Assembly: GCF_030649675.1 (NCBI RefSeq)
Contig: NZ_JAUTDR010000013.1
Location: forward strand, 46,200-110,199
Source of the DNA: Haliea sp. E1-2-M8
GTDB lineage: Bacteria; Pseudomonadota; Gammaproteobacteria; Pseudomonadales; Halieaceae
DNA length: 64,000 nt
Reading direction: 5' to 3'
Part shown: positions 1 through 8,161 of the stretch, one piece after another
Layout of the letters: every line of letters begins with the position of its first letter
Position numbering within the stretch: position 1 is the stretch's first letter
Program-made: the position numbers and the translations under genes
The notes under the pieces: model-generated
What the model saw: the letters and a program-made list of their open reading frames with translations, nothing else
Databases searched by the model: none
Told to the model about the DNA's origin: nothing

Positions 1-282
1 GCCGCGCGCGGGCACACTGCCCGCGCGCAACACGATGCAACGCCCGAGCGCGCCGCGCAGGGCACTGCTCACCAGGCACCAGTAGCGCCCAGGACCATGG
101 GCAGCAGGCAGGGATGGCAGACAGCGCACCCCCGCCCCGGCCGCCAGCCGTTCCAGCTCGGGGTCAGCGCTGCAGAGAACGGTGGCCTCCCACTGCGGCC
201 CGCGCGGCAAGATCTCCAGCGCCCGCGCCAGTTCCCCCGCTTCCCCGCTAAAGGCGACCAGGCACAGCGGCAGGCGGTCCAT
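1..282 (-). CDS. Unknown protein, C-terminus cut by window edge
   Basis: This minus-strand frame opens at ATG 282 and stays open for 94 codons to the left edge of the window, so the C-terminus is missing. It begins 4 bases after the stop of the sulfotransferase-like gene upstream (TAG at 289-287), which suggests the same operon. The visible part starts MDRLPLCLVAFSGEAGELAR and is soluble, with no signal peptide. An early hydrophobic strand followed by a Gly-rich turn would fit the N-terminal Rossmann half of a glycosyltransferase, but no catalytic motif is visible. The surface-glycan context (NKWYS protein, GT8-like and GT2 genes) is the only functional hint. I do not recognise the family. 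Confidence 0.6.
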   Translation of the reverse strand, partial: MDRLPLCLVAFSGEAGELARALEILPRGPQWEATVLCSADPELERLAAGAGVRCLPSLPAAHGPGRYWCLVSSALRGALGRCIVLRAGSVPARG

Positions 283-286
283 GCTG

Positions 287-1267
287 CTACCGGTCCGCGA
301 CATCATCCAGCGCCGACTTCCCCGTTGGACCTTCCGCAGCACCGGCACCGGCGGCCGTTTGCTCCAGGCTACGCCAGGAGGCATCAAAGCTGTAGCCAAA
401 ATGCCTGGCGTAGCGCGTCGCGTAGATCCGCTCTGCCAACGGTGCCGGAATCATGGCCTGGCCATTTTTTTGCATCGTCTTGATGCTGAATGGAATATGC
501 TTGTCTTCACTGATATTGGCTCGCGCCAGTTGGAGTTCTTCAACGCCGGCGAACTGCGCAATCCTGGGGGCGAGTTCCAGCAGGTTTTCATAGCGCAACA
601 GCAGCAGGGAAAATCCGCCTGACTCAATGAGCGCACTGCCCGTTTCACGGTCAAAGCTGAAGTCGTATACATCAAGCCCGGTACCCGGCAGAAAATCCTC
701 ATCGAACCAGCGCAGAGGCACCAGGAAGCGGTTCAGCTGGCTGAAGACCACGCCCGTCGGGTCTATCGCATCGGCTTCCGCCATCAACTGCATCAACGCA
801 CCGGCGTCATCCAGCGGCGCCGCCGTCTGCTCCAGCACGGCGAACATCCTGCCCTGGACCTCGGCAAACACCTCACCGGGATCAAAGCTGGCGTCCTGCG
901 GGTAGTGAAAGCGGAAAAATTTCTGCAACAGTGTCTGGTAGTGGTCATAGTTCTGGGCAAAGTGTGACCAGTACCAGCTCAGGGGGTCCCGGGTCAGGGA
1001 AATCACCCGGGTCTGCTGCCCGCCGCCAGCACCGGCCACCAACTGGCGAGCCAGCAGGAATGTCACCCGGAGCTCCTGCAGGTAGTCCTGGTACATGCGG
1101 CTGGCGACCTCGTCGGAGACTACCGGGCCGGTCATGGTCCTTAGCTTCTCCTGTAAACGCGCCGGCGAGGCAATATGGGCCTGCAGCACCTCGATGTTGT
1201 CCCGCCGCAAGGCCTCCGCGATCGCTGTCGAGGCCACTTTGCCCATCTGCACAATGAGTATTTCCAT
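287..1267 (-). CDS. NKWYS-type sulfotransferase-like polysaccharide protein
   Basis: This 326-residue cytoplasmic protein resembles the 'putative capsular polysaccharide synthesis' (NKWYS) family, which is related to sulfotransferases. The N-terminal VQMGKVASTAIAEAL looks like a PAPS 5'-phosphosulfate-binding loop. ISLTRDPLSWYWSHF looks like the 3'-phosphate-binding segment with its R-D-P. The WFD...DVYDFSFDRETG segment matches the conserved family core. A longer upstream frame exists, but ATG 1267 is chosen because it overlaps the stop of the preceding glycosyltransferase by one base (TGATG), a typical coupled start. Expected role (family inference): sulfation or other modification of a surface glycan made by the neighbouring transferases. 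Substrate unknown. Confidence 0.7.
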   Translation of the reverse strand: MEILIVQMGKVASTAIAEALRRDNIEVLQAHIASPARLQEKLRTMTGPVVSDEVASRMYQDYLQELRVTFLLARQLVAGAGGGQQTRVISLTRDPLSWYWSHFAQNYDHYQTLLQKFFRFHYPQDASFDPGEVFAEVQGRMFAVLEQTAAPLDDAGALMQLMAEADAIDPTGVVFSQLNRFLVPLRWFDEDFLPGTGLDVYDFSFDRETGSALIESGGFSLLLLRYENLLELAPRIAQFAGVEELQLARANISEDKHIPFSIKTMQKNGQAMIPAPLAERIYATRYARHFGYSFDASWRSLEQTAAGAGAAEGPTGKSALDDVADR

Positions 1268-2478
1268 CAGCCAGCCACCCGCGCCACTGTCCGCAGCAAC
1301 CATTCCGCAACGCGCAACACCGCCCGCTTCAGTGGGCTTGCCACCAGCGCCGAGCGCGCCGCGAAACAATAACCGACACCGTTGAGAAGGTCCGCCAGCG
1401 GACCCGCGGGGTCCAGCCTGACAGTGCTGTCGGCCACAGTCATCGTCGGGGCATTGGCCGCAAACCAGGCCCTGTAGCCGCCGTCGCTATCGCTCGCGAA
1501 GGGGTTCGGGAACGCAGCCTGCAGGTCCACCCGCTGGCGGTAGAGCACCCGCTCCGGCAGGGTGATCGGAGTGCCATCAGCGTAGTGTGCATACCGCGAC
1601 GGCAAGGTGCCGAGTGCGGCCTGCCCGTGCTGCTCGCAGGCATCCACGTACCAGTTGCGCAGGTCAAACAGCACCGGACTGTCGGCGCCATACTTGTGCA
1701 GCATGATCTCCTGCGCCCCGCTGTCGAAGCCGGAGAAGTGGTAGAAGCCCAGGGGTTCGCCGTTGATCGTTATGCCCTCGGCGATGGAGCCGGCAGCGCG
1801 GCGTTTACTGATGTTCCAGGTGGCGACATTGAACGCCGGTGAACGCAGGACGCGAATCCGGTCGAAAAAGCAGGGAGCCAGGTTAACCCACTTCTGGTCG
1901 GTAAACAGGCCGCGCGGCCTGTCGTCGTGGCAATAGCGCAGCAGGCGATCGCGCCACCAGGCAGAGAAACGGCGCCCCTCCGCATCATTGCGGACACCCA
2001 GGAAACCCAGATTGAACACACCGAAAATCAGGCTCGCCATCTCATTGTCCATGATCGCCTCCTCCTCGGTCTCCGGCTCAGTCTGGTGCGGGGTAAGGAG
2101 GATGCTGCAGCTGTCCAACGCCGCAACCAGTTCATCGAAGCGATCGAAGATAACCATGTCCGGGTCAAAGAAGAACACCTTGTCGGCACCGAAATGGTCG
2201 AAAATATACTCAAACGCAAGACCTTTGACCGCGGTGCACAGCTCGACCACCGTGTGCGAGAAAAACCAGCCGGATTTGTTGGCCAGCGGCAGCTCTTCCG
2301 CCGTGATCACCGAGTCAAACGGTTCGGCAGCCAGGTCGAACCCCGCCGGCAGGTCGTCGGACAGCAGCAGATGGAAGCTCGCTGCCGGGGCCACCGCCTT
2401 GAGCGAGCCCGCGAGCACACGCGCCTTGGGCAGGTAGTTGGCCGTGATGCTGGTAAAAACATGAACACTCGAAGTCAT
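1267..2478 (-). CDS. GT8-like glycosyltransferase
   Basis: A 403-residue protein with a GT-A fold signature. The N-terminal strand HVFTSITANYLPKARVLAGS is typical of GT8-like enzymes, and the acidic FFFDPDMVIFDRFDEL contains the D-x-D that binds the metal and sugar nucleotide. Later segments FGVFNLGFLGVR and FTDQKWVNLAPCFF resemble acceptor-side motifs of the same group. A GTG at 2505 would give a longer frame, but ATG 2478 is preferred because GGGAAG lies just upstream. Its 3' end is translationally coupled to the NKWYS gene. It probably adds a sugar to a surface polysaccharide or glycoprotein; donor and acceptor cannot be read from the sequence. Confidence 0.75.
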   Translation of the reverse strand: MTSSVHVFTSITANYLPKARVLAGSLKAVAPAASFHLLLSDDLPAGFDLAAEPFDSVITAEELPLANKSGWFFSHTVVELCTAVKGLAFEYIFDHFGADKVFFFDPDMVIFDRFDELVAALDSCSILLTPHQTEPETEEEAIMDNEMASLIFGVFNLGFLGVRNDAEGRRFSAWWRDRLLRYCHDDRPRGLFTDQKWVNLAPCFFDRIRVLRSPAFNVATWNISKRRAAGSIAEGITINGEPLGFYHFSGFDSGAQEIMLHKYGADSPVLFDLRNWYVDACEQHGQAALGTLPSRYAHYADGTPITLPERVLYRQRVDLQAAFPNPFASDSDGGYRAWFAANAPTMTVADSTVRLDPAGPLADLLNGVGYCFAARSALVASPLKRAVLRVAEWLLRTVARVAG

Positions 2479-2692
2479 TGCTTCCCAAATATCCTTTCCG
2501 GGCACCCCTGGATTGACGATAATCAGGTGCGATTTGGCTGCTGGATCTCGCGGAGGAGGCGCATATTATCACCTCTGCCCGCGGGGGGCACGGACCCGGC
2601 CATTGCGTAATCCGACCATTCCACGAACCTTGTTTCCAGTGACTGTTCGCGAGATAATCATACACCTGCACTACCATCGGAAACTGGGCAAC

Positions 2693-3439
2693 ATGAACCG
2701 CAAGTTAAAACGTCTGCTGGGAGCGTCGTGCTTACTTCTTTGTGCCGGCTTTGGCATGCAGGCCGGCGCCAGTATCGTTGGGGTTGATTTCGGCCCGCCG
2801 GCATCCTCCACGCCAAGCAACTGGAACCTGGTCACAGGACCCGGAGTTTTTACTGGCCTGGTCAACGAGACCGGCGACCCAACGCCCATCGCCATCACTC
2901 TTACCGGCCCCGGCATCGACAATTTCAACGTCAGTCTCCTGGCGGCCACTATCCCAACACACAGTACCGGCCTTGCTAACCTGAGTGGCTCCGTCTTCAC
3001 GTTCGAAGATCGAGTGGACCTCTCTTTTACCGGACTGCAACCGGACGCCCGCTACGATATCTGGGTTTTCGGTGCAAGAGACATCCTGGGTGATCCGGGC
3101 CCGGCATTTGAGCAGGCGGTGAGCATCAGCGGGGGGGCAAGCTTCGTACAGGTCGGCGCAGACCGGGAGCTGGTGGTCAACGGCCAGGTGGGAGCGGCGG
3201 CCGTCGATCTCGCCAACTACGCAGTGACCGGCCAGGCGAACGCCAGCGGCGAGCTCACCATTGCCGTGGTGGACCCGGGCAACCTGAATATTCTCACCGG
3301 TGGGGTGTATCTGGCCGGCGTGGCCCTGCGCCCCGCCCTTGAACCCAATGCGGTGCCGTCATCCACTTTGTGGTCACTGCTACTGCTGGGCGGTCTGATG
3401 ACACTGGTCGCGCGCCGCCGCGGCAGGTCATTGCGGTAA
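2693..3439 (+). CDS. Secreted protein with PEP-CTERM-like sorting tail
   Basis: A 248-residue exported protein, alone on the plus strand among minus-strand glycan genes. The start at ATG 2693 gives a classic signal peptide (MNRKLKRLLGASCLLLCAGF, cleavage near GASI); the longer frame from 2513 has no such start. The mature part begins IVGVDFGPP and is rich in Gly, Thr and Asn beta-strand sequence. The C-terminus has a Val-Pro-Ser-Ser segment, a hydrophobic helix (LWSLLLLGGLMTLV) and an Arg cluster (ARRRGRSLR). That is the architecture of PEP-CTERM or IPTL-CTERM proteins recognised by exosortases, although the exact PEP triplet is absent. Adjacent glycan genes agree with the exopolysaccharide link of such proteins. 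No exosortase is in the window. Confidence 0.75.
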   Translation: MNRKLKRLLGASCLLLCAGFGMQAGASIVGVDFGPPASSTPSNWNLVTGPGVFTGLVNETGDPTPIAITLTGPGIDNFNVSLLAATIPTHSTGLANLSGSVFTFEDRVDLSFTGLQPDARYDIWVFGARDILGDPGPAFEQAVSISGGASFVQVGADRELVVNGQVGAAAVDLANYAVTGQANASGELTIAVVDPGNLNILTGGVYLAGVALRPALEPNAVPSSTLWSLLLLGGLMTLVARRRGRSLR

Positions 3440-3480
3440 CTCTGCCCGGGTCTGCCCCCGGGTAGCGGTCTGGTCTTGCC

Positions 3481-4746
3481 CTACCCCTTGCTGCCAAACC
3501 ATTTCCGCAGCCAGCTGCTGTAGCGCCAGACGCGGCTGTTATAGATTTGCTGCAGGGTTTCATTTGCCAGCGTCAAGTCTGCCGTGAGCTGTTCCCGCGC
3601 TTGCAGGCTGTCCCGATAGTCCCCCTGTAATTGCGTTAATGCCGCGTCTGTGAGCGCCGCCTGCTGCCTGGTTTCGTCCAGATACTGCTGGTATTCAACA
3701 CAACGGGCATCGTAATTCTCACAGCGCTGCTCGTAGTCGCGGCAGCGCTGCTCCAACCGGCCGATACTCTGCCGCAACTGCTCGATTTCCACACCGAGGT
3801 TGCGGCACAGCAGTTCCAGCTCGTGGCGCTGGACGGCCAGGGCCTGCAGACGCTCGCGCTCCAGCCGCCACTCCGCGCCCATTACAGCGGCCTGCCCTGG
3901 CAGTGCCAGCCTCAGCTCATCAACCCGATGGCGGAAGTCGCGGAGGGGGTCCTCCGCCACAAAGCCCGCTATGGTGTCGGCGTAGTCGGGGAAGCGCGCC
4001 AGTAGCTGGGTATTGCCCGCGGCCATCAGCTCGCGGCTGTCGTCACCAAAACTCGCTCCTCCCTGATGGTAGACAAACAGGTCGGCGCAGAGCAGGTTGC
4101 TCCAGCCCGCCGCCACAGCACGGCGGGAGAAGTCATTCTCCTCGCCATAGCCGCGCCCGAAGGCTGCCTCGTCAAACAGGCCCAGGGCATTCAGGGCCGC
4201 CCGCGGAATGTAGACACAAAAGCCCACCGCTGTCGGCAGTTCGCAACTCAACCCCGGGTTGGCCCTGGCGAACAGAGCGTCCAATTGCTCCAGGGACAGC
4301 CCCTCGGGCAAGCCAGATGACTGGCAAAACAGGGGATAGGAGCAGATAGTCGCATTATTGGAAAAGGGGGTGACTGTGGCGATCTGCCCGGAACCTGTCG
4401 CACAATGCTGCAATCGCTGCAGCCAGCCGGGAGGGACTTCCGTGTCGCTGTTCAGCAACACCACATCGAGCTCCGCAGCATGGCGCATCCCGCGATTGAC
4501 GGACGCCACGAAGCCCAGGTTGCTGTCATTGCGCAGCAGCTCCACACGGTCCGTCGCGGCCTGCTCGTCACACCAGGCCGCCAACTCCGGCTCCGGCGAG
4601 GCGTCGTCGATCAGGATGATGCGGGCCTGACCCGCACTGCTGTGTGCCAGCACCGACTCCAGACAACGCCGGGTGGCGGCGAGATCGCGGTACACCGGGA
4701 TAACGATAGCCACGGGATCTGGCGCCAGCGCTCCCTCGCGCGTCAT
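3481..4746 (-). CDS. GT2 glycosyltransferase with C-terminal coiled coil
   Basis: A 421-residue protein. Residues about 12-230 form a family 2 glycosyltransferase: AIVIPVYRDLAATRRCLESV, the IDDASPE acidic strand, VLLNSDTEVPPGW with the metal-binding D-x-E, and the GLFDEAAFGRGYGEENDFSR acceptor region. Residues about 280-405 are heptad-like and rich in Glu, Gln and Arg (a long coiled coil), ending in NSRVWRYSSWLRKW, a tail often seen in large surface-glycan synthesis proteins. Its start overlaps the methyltransferase stop by four bases (ATGA at 4746-4743). The shared coiled-coil feature and coupling suggest the two proteins assemble. Specific sugar unknown. Confidence 0.85.
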   Translation of the reverse strand: MTREGALAPDPVAIVIPVYRDLAATRRCLESVLAHSSAGQARIILIDDASPEPELAAWCDEQAATDRVELLRNDSNLGFVASVNRGMRHAAELDVVLLNSDTEVPPGWLQRLQHCATGSGQIATVTPFSNNATICSYPLFCQSSGLPEGLSLEQLDALFARANPGLSCELPTAVGFCVYIPRAALNALGLFDEAAFGRGYGEENDFSRRAVAAGWSNLLCADLFVYHQGGASFGDDSRELMAAGNTQLLARFPDYADTIAGFVAEDPLRDFRHRVDELRLALPGQAAVMGAEWRLERERLQALAVQRHELELLCRNLGVEIEQLRQSIGRLEQRCRDYEQRCENYDARCVEYQQYLDETRQQAALTDAALTQLQGDYRDSLQAREQLTADLTLANETLQQIYNSRVWRYSSWLRKWFGSKG

Positions 4747-6158
4747 GCGTTATCAACCTCAGGCGACGGACGCTTGCGCAATTTCAGCACTGCATTATCC
4801 GACCATGCCCAGGTACGGTTGACCGCCCACAGGTGCCTTGTGCGCTCATCCAGTGCCGCCACGGTCTGATTGTTATCCTGCATGACACTGGTCAGCAGGC
4901 TCTCCATGTTCGCCAGGCGCCCCTCCAGTTCCGCTACCCGCGACCCGGGCACAAAACCCAGCCTCGTCATTGCCCGAGACCACCAGCCCTGCGCCGGTAA
5001 CGATGACGATGGCGCGAGCGGCTGCGCTTCTGCGCGGGGCAGCGCCTGCGGCTCCAGGGCAAACGGCACCACGTCGTGGGGCTGCGCATGGTAACTGCTC
5101 CACTCCAGCTCCAGCCCGAACAGCATGGCCAGGGTCTCAACCAGTTCAGGGTGGTAAAAGCGGACGTGTTCCGGGTCGCGCCAGAACCCCAACAATTGCG
5201 AACGGATCGATTCGGGGTCGGGAAAGACCAGCACCGCTACGCCACCTGGCAGCAATGCCCGGGCAATACCCTGCAGCAGGCGCTCCACGCCGTCGATGGG
5301 CAGGTGCTCGACAAAGTGCGAGCAATAAACGCCATCAAAACGGGCATCCCCCTCGAGAAACTCCAGCGCATCGGCAGTGGTGATATCCAGGCCCATGCCG
5401 CGACCGTACTCCGCAATCACCGGATTGCGCTCGACACCAGAGGCGGGAATCCCCGCCTCTCCGAGCAATTGCAGAAAAAGGCCCGCACCACAGCCAACAT
5501 CCAGCACCCGGTGGCAGCCAGAAAACAGCCGGGCATGAGGCGCCTGCATGCGCATCAGCAGCGGCGGGTCCCGCAGCAGGAATTCGTAAAGGGAATAATC
5601 GAAGGACACGGCGGCGAGCGGGGCGGCGCTTGTGCACCATTCCTCAAGCACCGTATTGAGATCGCCGTGTTGAAGATGACGGGCCTGTGGCGCCATTTGC
5701 GCCATGGCCGGGGGCAGTGATTCCTGATGCACCAAAGCGGTTAACCGACCCATACAATCCAATAGCCAGGGCGAGGGCTCGATATCCATCCCCGCTGCCA
5801 CCTCCAGCAGGACTGGAACCCGAAAGAAGCTGGCCACTCGAACCAGATCCAGCACGCAGCCATCGAGTCCCCGCAGCAACACTGCCCGCGGCCGCAGACG
5901 CACCAGCTCTCGTGCCAGAAAGCGGTTCAGGGCATGCAGACGAAACCCGCCCTCCAACCCACCACAGGCAGCTTCTACCTCGCAGCTTACCGTGTCCGGC
6001 GTCTCCGCGACCATCCTGCAGGAGACACCACCAGGCAACGGCTCTGACACAAGCTGATACAGCAGCACCCGGCTGGGCACTGACAGGACGATATTCCCGC
6101 GATCCGCAGCTTGCACAACGACAACTGCGGCTTCGAATACATCACCTCCAGCCATCAT
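4743..6158 (-). CDS. SAM-dependent methyltransferase with C-terminal helical tail
   Basis: A 471-residue protein with a class I SAM-binding motif HRVLDVGCGAGLFLQLL at about 216-232, followed by the acidic strand GVERN and the motif II/III region GVYCSHFVEHL. The first ~200 residues are a separate domain without recognisable motifs. It includes a Rossmann-like hydrophobic strand (RAVLLRGLDGCVLDL) that could be a partial glycosyltransferase-like fold. The last ~70 residues (VAELEGRLANMESLLTS onward) are predicted coiled coil. ATG 6158 is preceded by AGGTG at suitable spacing. Coupled to the downstream GT2 gene. Probably methylates a sugar or caps a glycan chain, inferred from context only. Confidence 0.8.
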   Translation of the reverse strand: MMAGGDVFEAAVVVVQAADRGNIVLSVPSRVLLYQLVSEPLPGGVSCRMVAETPDTVSCEVEAACGGLEGGFRLHALNRFLARELVRLRPRAVLLRGLDGCVLDLVRVASFFRVPVLLEVAAGMDIEPSPWLLDCMGRLTALVHQESLPPAMAQMAPQARHLQHGDLNTVLEEWCTSAAPLAAVSFDYSLYEFLLRDPPLLMRMQAPHARLFSGCHRVLDVGCGAGLFLQLLGEAGIPASGVERNPVIAEYGRGMGLDITTADALEFLEGDARFDGVYCSHFVEHLPIDGVERLLQGIARALLPGGVAVLVFPDPESIRSQLLGFWRDPEHVRFYHPELVETLAMLFGLELEWSSYHAQPHDVVPFALEPQALPRAEAQPLAPSSSLPAQGWWSRAMTRLGFVPGSRVAELEGRLANMESLLTSVMQDNNQTVAALDERTRHLWAVNRTWAWSDNAVLKLRKRPSPEVDNA

Positions 6159-6193
6159 TGCACCTGCGCTGAGCCTTCGCTCTGCTCGCGATT

Positions 6194-7111
6194 CTAGTTG
6201 GCGCTTTCCTTGCGGAATTCCTGCAGCAACTTCTGCATCACGTCTTCATCAAATTCCAGAGGTTCAGCAGAACGTATTTCGATCAGCTTGTTCTGGCGAA
6301 TATTGGCGGGAATCTCCGACTTCAGTTTGCTGATTATTTCGGCCTTCACTTCGTCAAACGTCGACTTCCGCGCCGGAAGATACTCTTCCAGTTTGATGAT
6401 ATGGTAACCAAAATCGGTCTTTACCGGACCAGCCAGTTCGCCTGGCTTGCGCAGGGCAAAAGCTGCCTGCTCGAACTCTGGCACCATCTGACCCCGGGCA
6501 AAGGCACCCAGGGAGCCGAGGTTGGTTTTCGCAGAAGCGTCCTCGGAGTACTTCAGGGCCAGCATCTTGAAATCTTCTCCAGCCTCGACCTTCTGTAGAA
6601 CCTCTTCCGCCAATGCAAGTGCCTCTTCCTCGCTTCGTTCCTCGGTCTTGATCAGGATGTGAGACGCACGCACGCGCTCGGGCTGCTGGAACGCGTCTGC
6701 TTCGGCCGTGTAGACATCCTGTGCCGTGGATTCCCAGTCGATGCTCGCGGTCTGGCTGGCGACCAGTGCATTCAGGTACTGCTCCATCATCAGGCGTTCA
6801 CGATGCAGGGCCAGCTGCCACTCAATCAGGTCCGCATCCACCACCCCGGATTCCTCCGCTTCGTCTGCCAGTGCACGAATGGACACCAAACTGTCGGCCA
6901 GTTGCCTGACGGCATCATCGCGCCGAAAAAACTCCTCGCGACGAGTGTCGGGCACTCTGTCCTTCGCGTAGTAGCGCATGTCGTCGGCGCTAATTTCAAT
7001 CTGCCCGCGCTTCAGGGCAATATCAGAGGGCTCCTCGGCCTGTACCAGGCCCGCGCCACAACAGCCAAGTGCGGCAAGAACAATGACTCGCAACATAAAC
7101 AGGGTTCTCAT
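6194..7111 (-). CDS. Periplasmic PpiC/parvulin-type peptidyl-prolyl isomerase
   Basis: A 305-residue exported chaperone-isomerase. It has an N-terminal signal peptide (hydrophobic VIVLAALGCCGAGLVQA, cleavage near QAEE). A helical SurA/PrsA-like N-domain follows (about 30-140), then a single parvulin domain at about 145-240 with RVRASHILIKTEERSEEEAL, LGSLGAFARGQMVPEFEQAA and TDFGYHIIKLEEYLPAR. It would accelerate prolyl isomerisation of exported proteins in the periplasm. Domain order and length fit single-parvulin family members rather than SurA, which has two domains. No strong ribosome binding site precedes ATG 7111; ATG 7096 would also keep a signal peptide. It follows the terminator at 7168-7200 and so probably has its own promoter. 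Confidence 0.88.
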   Translation of the reverse strand: MRTLFMLRVIVLAALGCCGAGLVQAEEPSDIALKRGQIEISADDMRYYAKDRVPDTRREEFFRRDDAVRQLADSLVSIRALADEAEESGVVDADLIEWQLALHRERLMMEQYLNALVASQTASIDWESTAQDVYTAEADAFQQPERVRASHILIKTEERSEEEALALAEEVLQKVEAGEDFKMLALKYSEDASAKTNLGSLGAFARGQMVPEFEQAAFALRKPGELAGPVKTDFGYHIIKLEEYLPARKSTFDEVKAEIISKLKSEIPANIRQNKLIEIRSAEPLEFDEDVMQKLLQEFRKESAN

Positions 7112-7167
7112 TCAGATAGTTCATCGGACAAAGATGCCAATTCCAAAAGGGATCGGCGTAAACAACA

Positions 7168-7200
7168 AAACCCCGGCGTCGGTTAACGACGCCGGGGTTT
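7168..7200 (-). terminator. Strong intrinsic terminator after the Pro-Asp linker protein
   Basis: A perfect 14-bp stem (7168-7181 with 7187-7200, AAACCCCGGCGTCG) closes a 5-base GTTAA loop. Read leftward it is followed by TTTTGTTGTT, giving a textbook factor-independent terminator for the gene ending at 7212. The T-run on the plus side is short, so plus-strand termination would be weaker. Confidence 0.92.
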
Positions 7201-7211
7201 ATCAAGCAGAC

Positions 7212-7880
7212 TCAGGGATTGCCGCTATTATTCATGTTGCGGTAAAAGCCGCAGCTCCTCCCCGCAGAACAGCCACTGACATTCTTCACATTGACAAAGT
7301 AGGTAGTATTAGGAGTCAAAGTACAGCGAAGAAAGTTTGATCTCTGAGCCCAGTTTATCTTACGCGCACTGGTACCTTCCGTCGAACAGCGTGAGGAAGC
7401 TAGCGCTGCGCCACCAGGCTCCGTGGAAATCCACAGGCGGCGGCTCACAAACTCATTGCCGACAGTTTCCGAGACATTGATATCCCCGGAATAATCCGGA
7501 TTACTGGTAGTAATAAACTGCCAGGATATCGTCGAGTTGGTTCCCGACACGGAAGTTGTAATCCGCGGACCGGGAGCTGCCCAATTGATGACGCCGCACT
7601 CTTGGGTCGAGGATTCGACGCAACTGCCATTGGGGACTGGGGCAGGATCCGGGTCTGGGGTTGGGGTTGGGTCCGGATCTGGAATTGGATCCGGGTCTGG
7701 GACTGGATCGCCGCTACCGCCATCCCCTGCGGTGGTAATCACAACTCCAGTAGGATTTTGACTGATGGTGAATGAATCAACAGTATAGTTAGTCCCGTTG
7801 AAAGTAACAGTGATGGCATGAGCCATGGAGGCGCCAAGCCACCCCAGCACCACGATCATACCTAATAATAACTTGTGCAT
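7212..7880 (-). CDS. Secreted protein with Pro-Asp repeat linker
   Basis: A 222-residue exported protein of unknown function. ATG 7880 is chosen: GAGGT sits 7 bases upstream and a signal peptide follows (MHKLLLGMIVVLGWLGASMA, cleavage near AHA). After a ~35-residue N-domain comes a repetitive acidic linker of Pro-Asp/Pro-Thr dipeptides (about residues 60-85). A C-terminal domain of ~130 residues follows, with at least six cysteines (CVESSTQEC, CSTEG, RCTLT, CSAGRSCGF) suggesting disulfides. The layout is like secreted gammaproteobacterial enzymes and binding proteins that use PD linkers, and the nearby type II secretion operon makes it a plausible substrate (inference). Translation-independent evidence: a strong terminator directly follows. 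Confidence 0.78.
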   Translation of the reverse strand: MHKLLLGMIVVLGWLGASMAHAITVTFNGTNYTVDSFTISQNPTGVVITTAGDGGSGDPVPDPDPIPDPDPTPTPDPDPAPVPNGSCVESSTQECGVINWAAPGPRITTSVSGTNSTISWQFITTSNPDYSGDINVSETVGNEFVSRRLWISTEPGGAALASSRCSTEGTSARKINWAQRSNFLRCTLTPNTTYFVNVKNVSGCSAGRSCGFYRNMNNSGNP

Positions 7881-8080
7881 ACATCTACCTCGCGTTGCTA
7901 CAGGCGACCTGGGAGCCATCCCACCAGATCAGTAATTACCCCTAATAGGGCAACGACTTCCACCTCAGCGTTCATAAAGTGTTGCTATTTTAGTGCGTAC
8001 TTTTCCCTTGAAACAAGAGCAATCCCGGAAGAGATTGGAGAAAACTCCAGATTTATCCCGGAGTCTGTATATTTTTGCCA

Positions 8081-8105
8081 AAAAAAAGCGCGGCCGAAGC
8101 CGCGC
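8081..8105 (-). terminator. Intrinsic terminator of the 467-residue exported protein gene
   Basis: GCGCGGC (8088-8094) pairs with GCCGCGC (8099-8105) around a CGAA tetraloop. Leftward of the stem the minus strand reads a run of seven or more T (the A-run 8081-8087). It lies ~57 bases past the stop at 8162. The 8106-8161 stretch shows nothing else. The 7881-8080 stretch is the leader of the next gene and contains a CCCCTAATAGGG imperfect palindrome near 7940-7951. Confidence 0.88.
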
Positions 8106-8161
8106 CTTTTGAGTTGGCAATGGGCACTGACTGCGACAGCAGCCAAGTACCCGAACTATCA

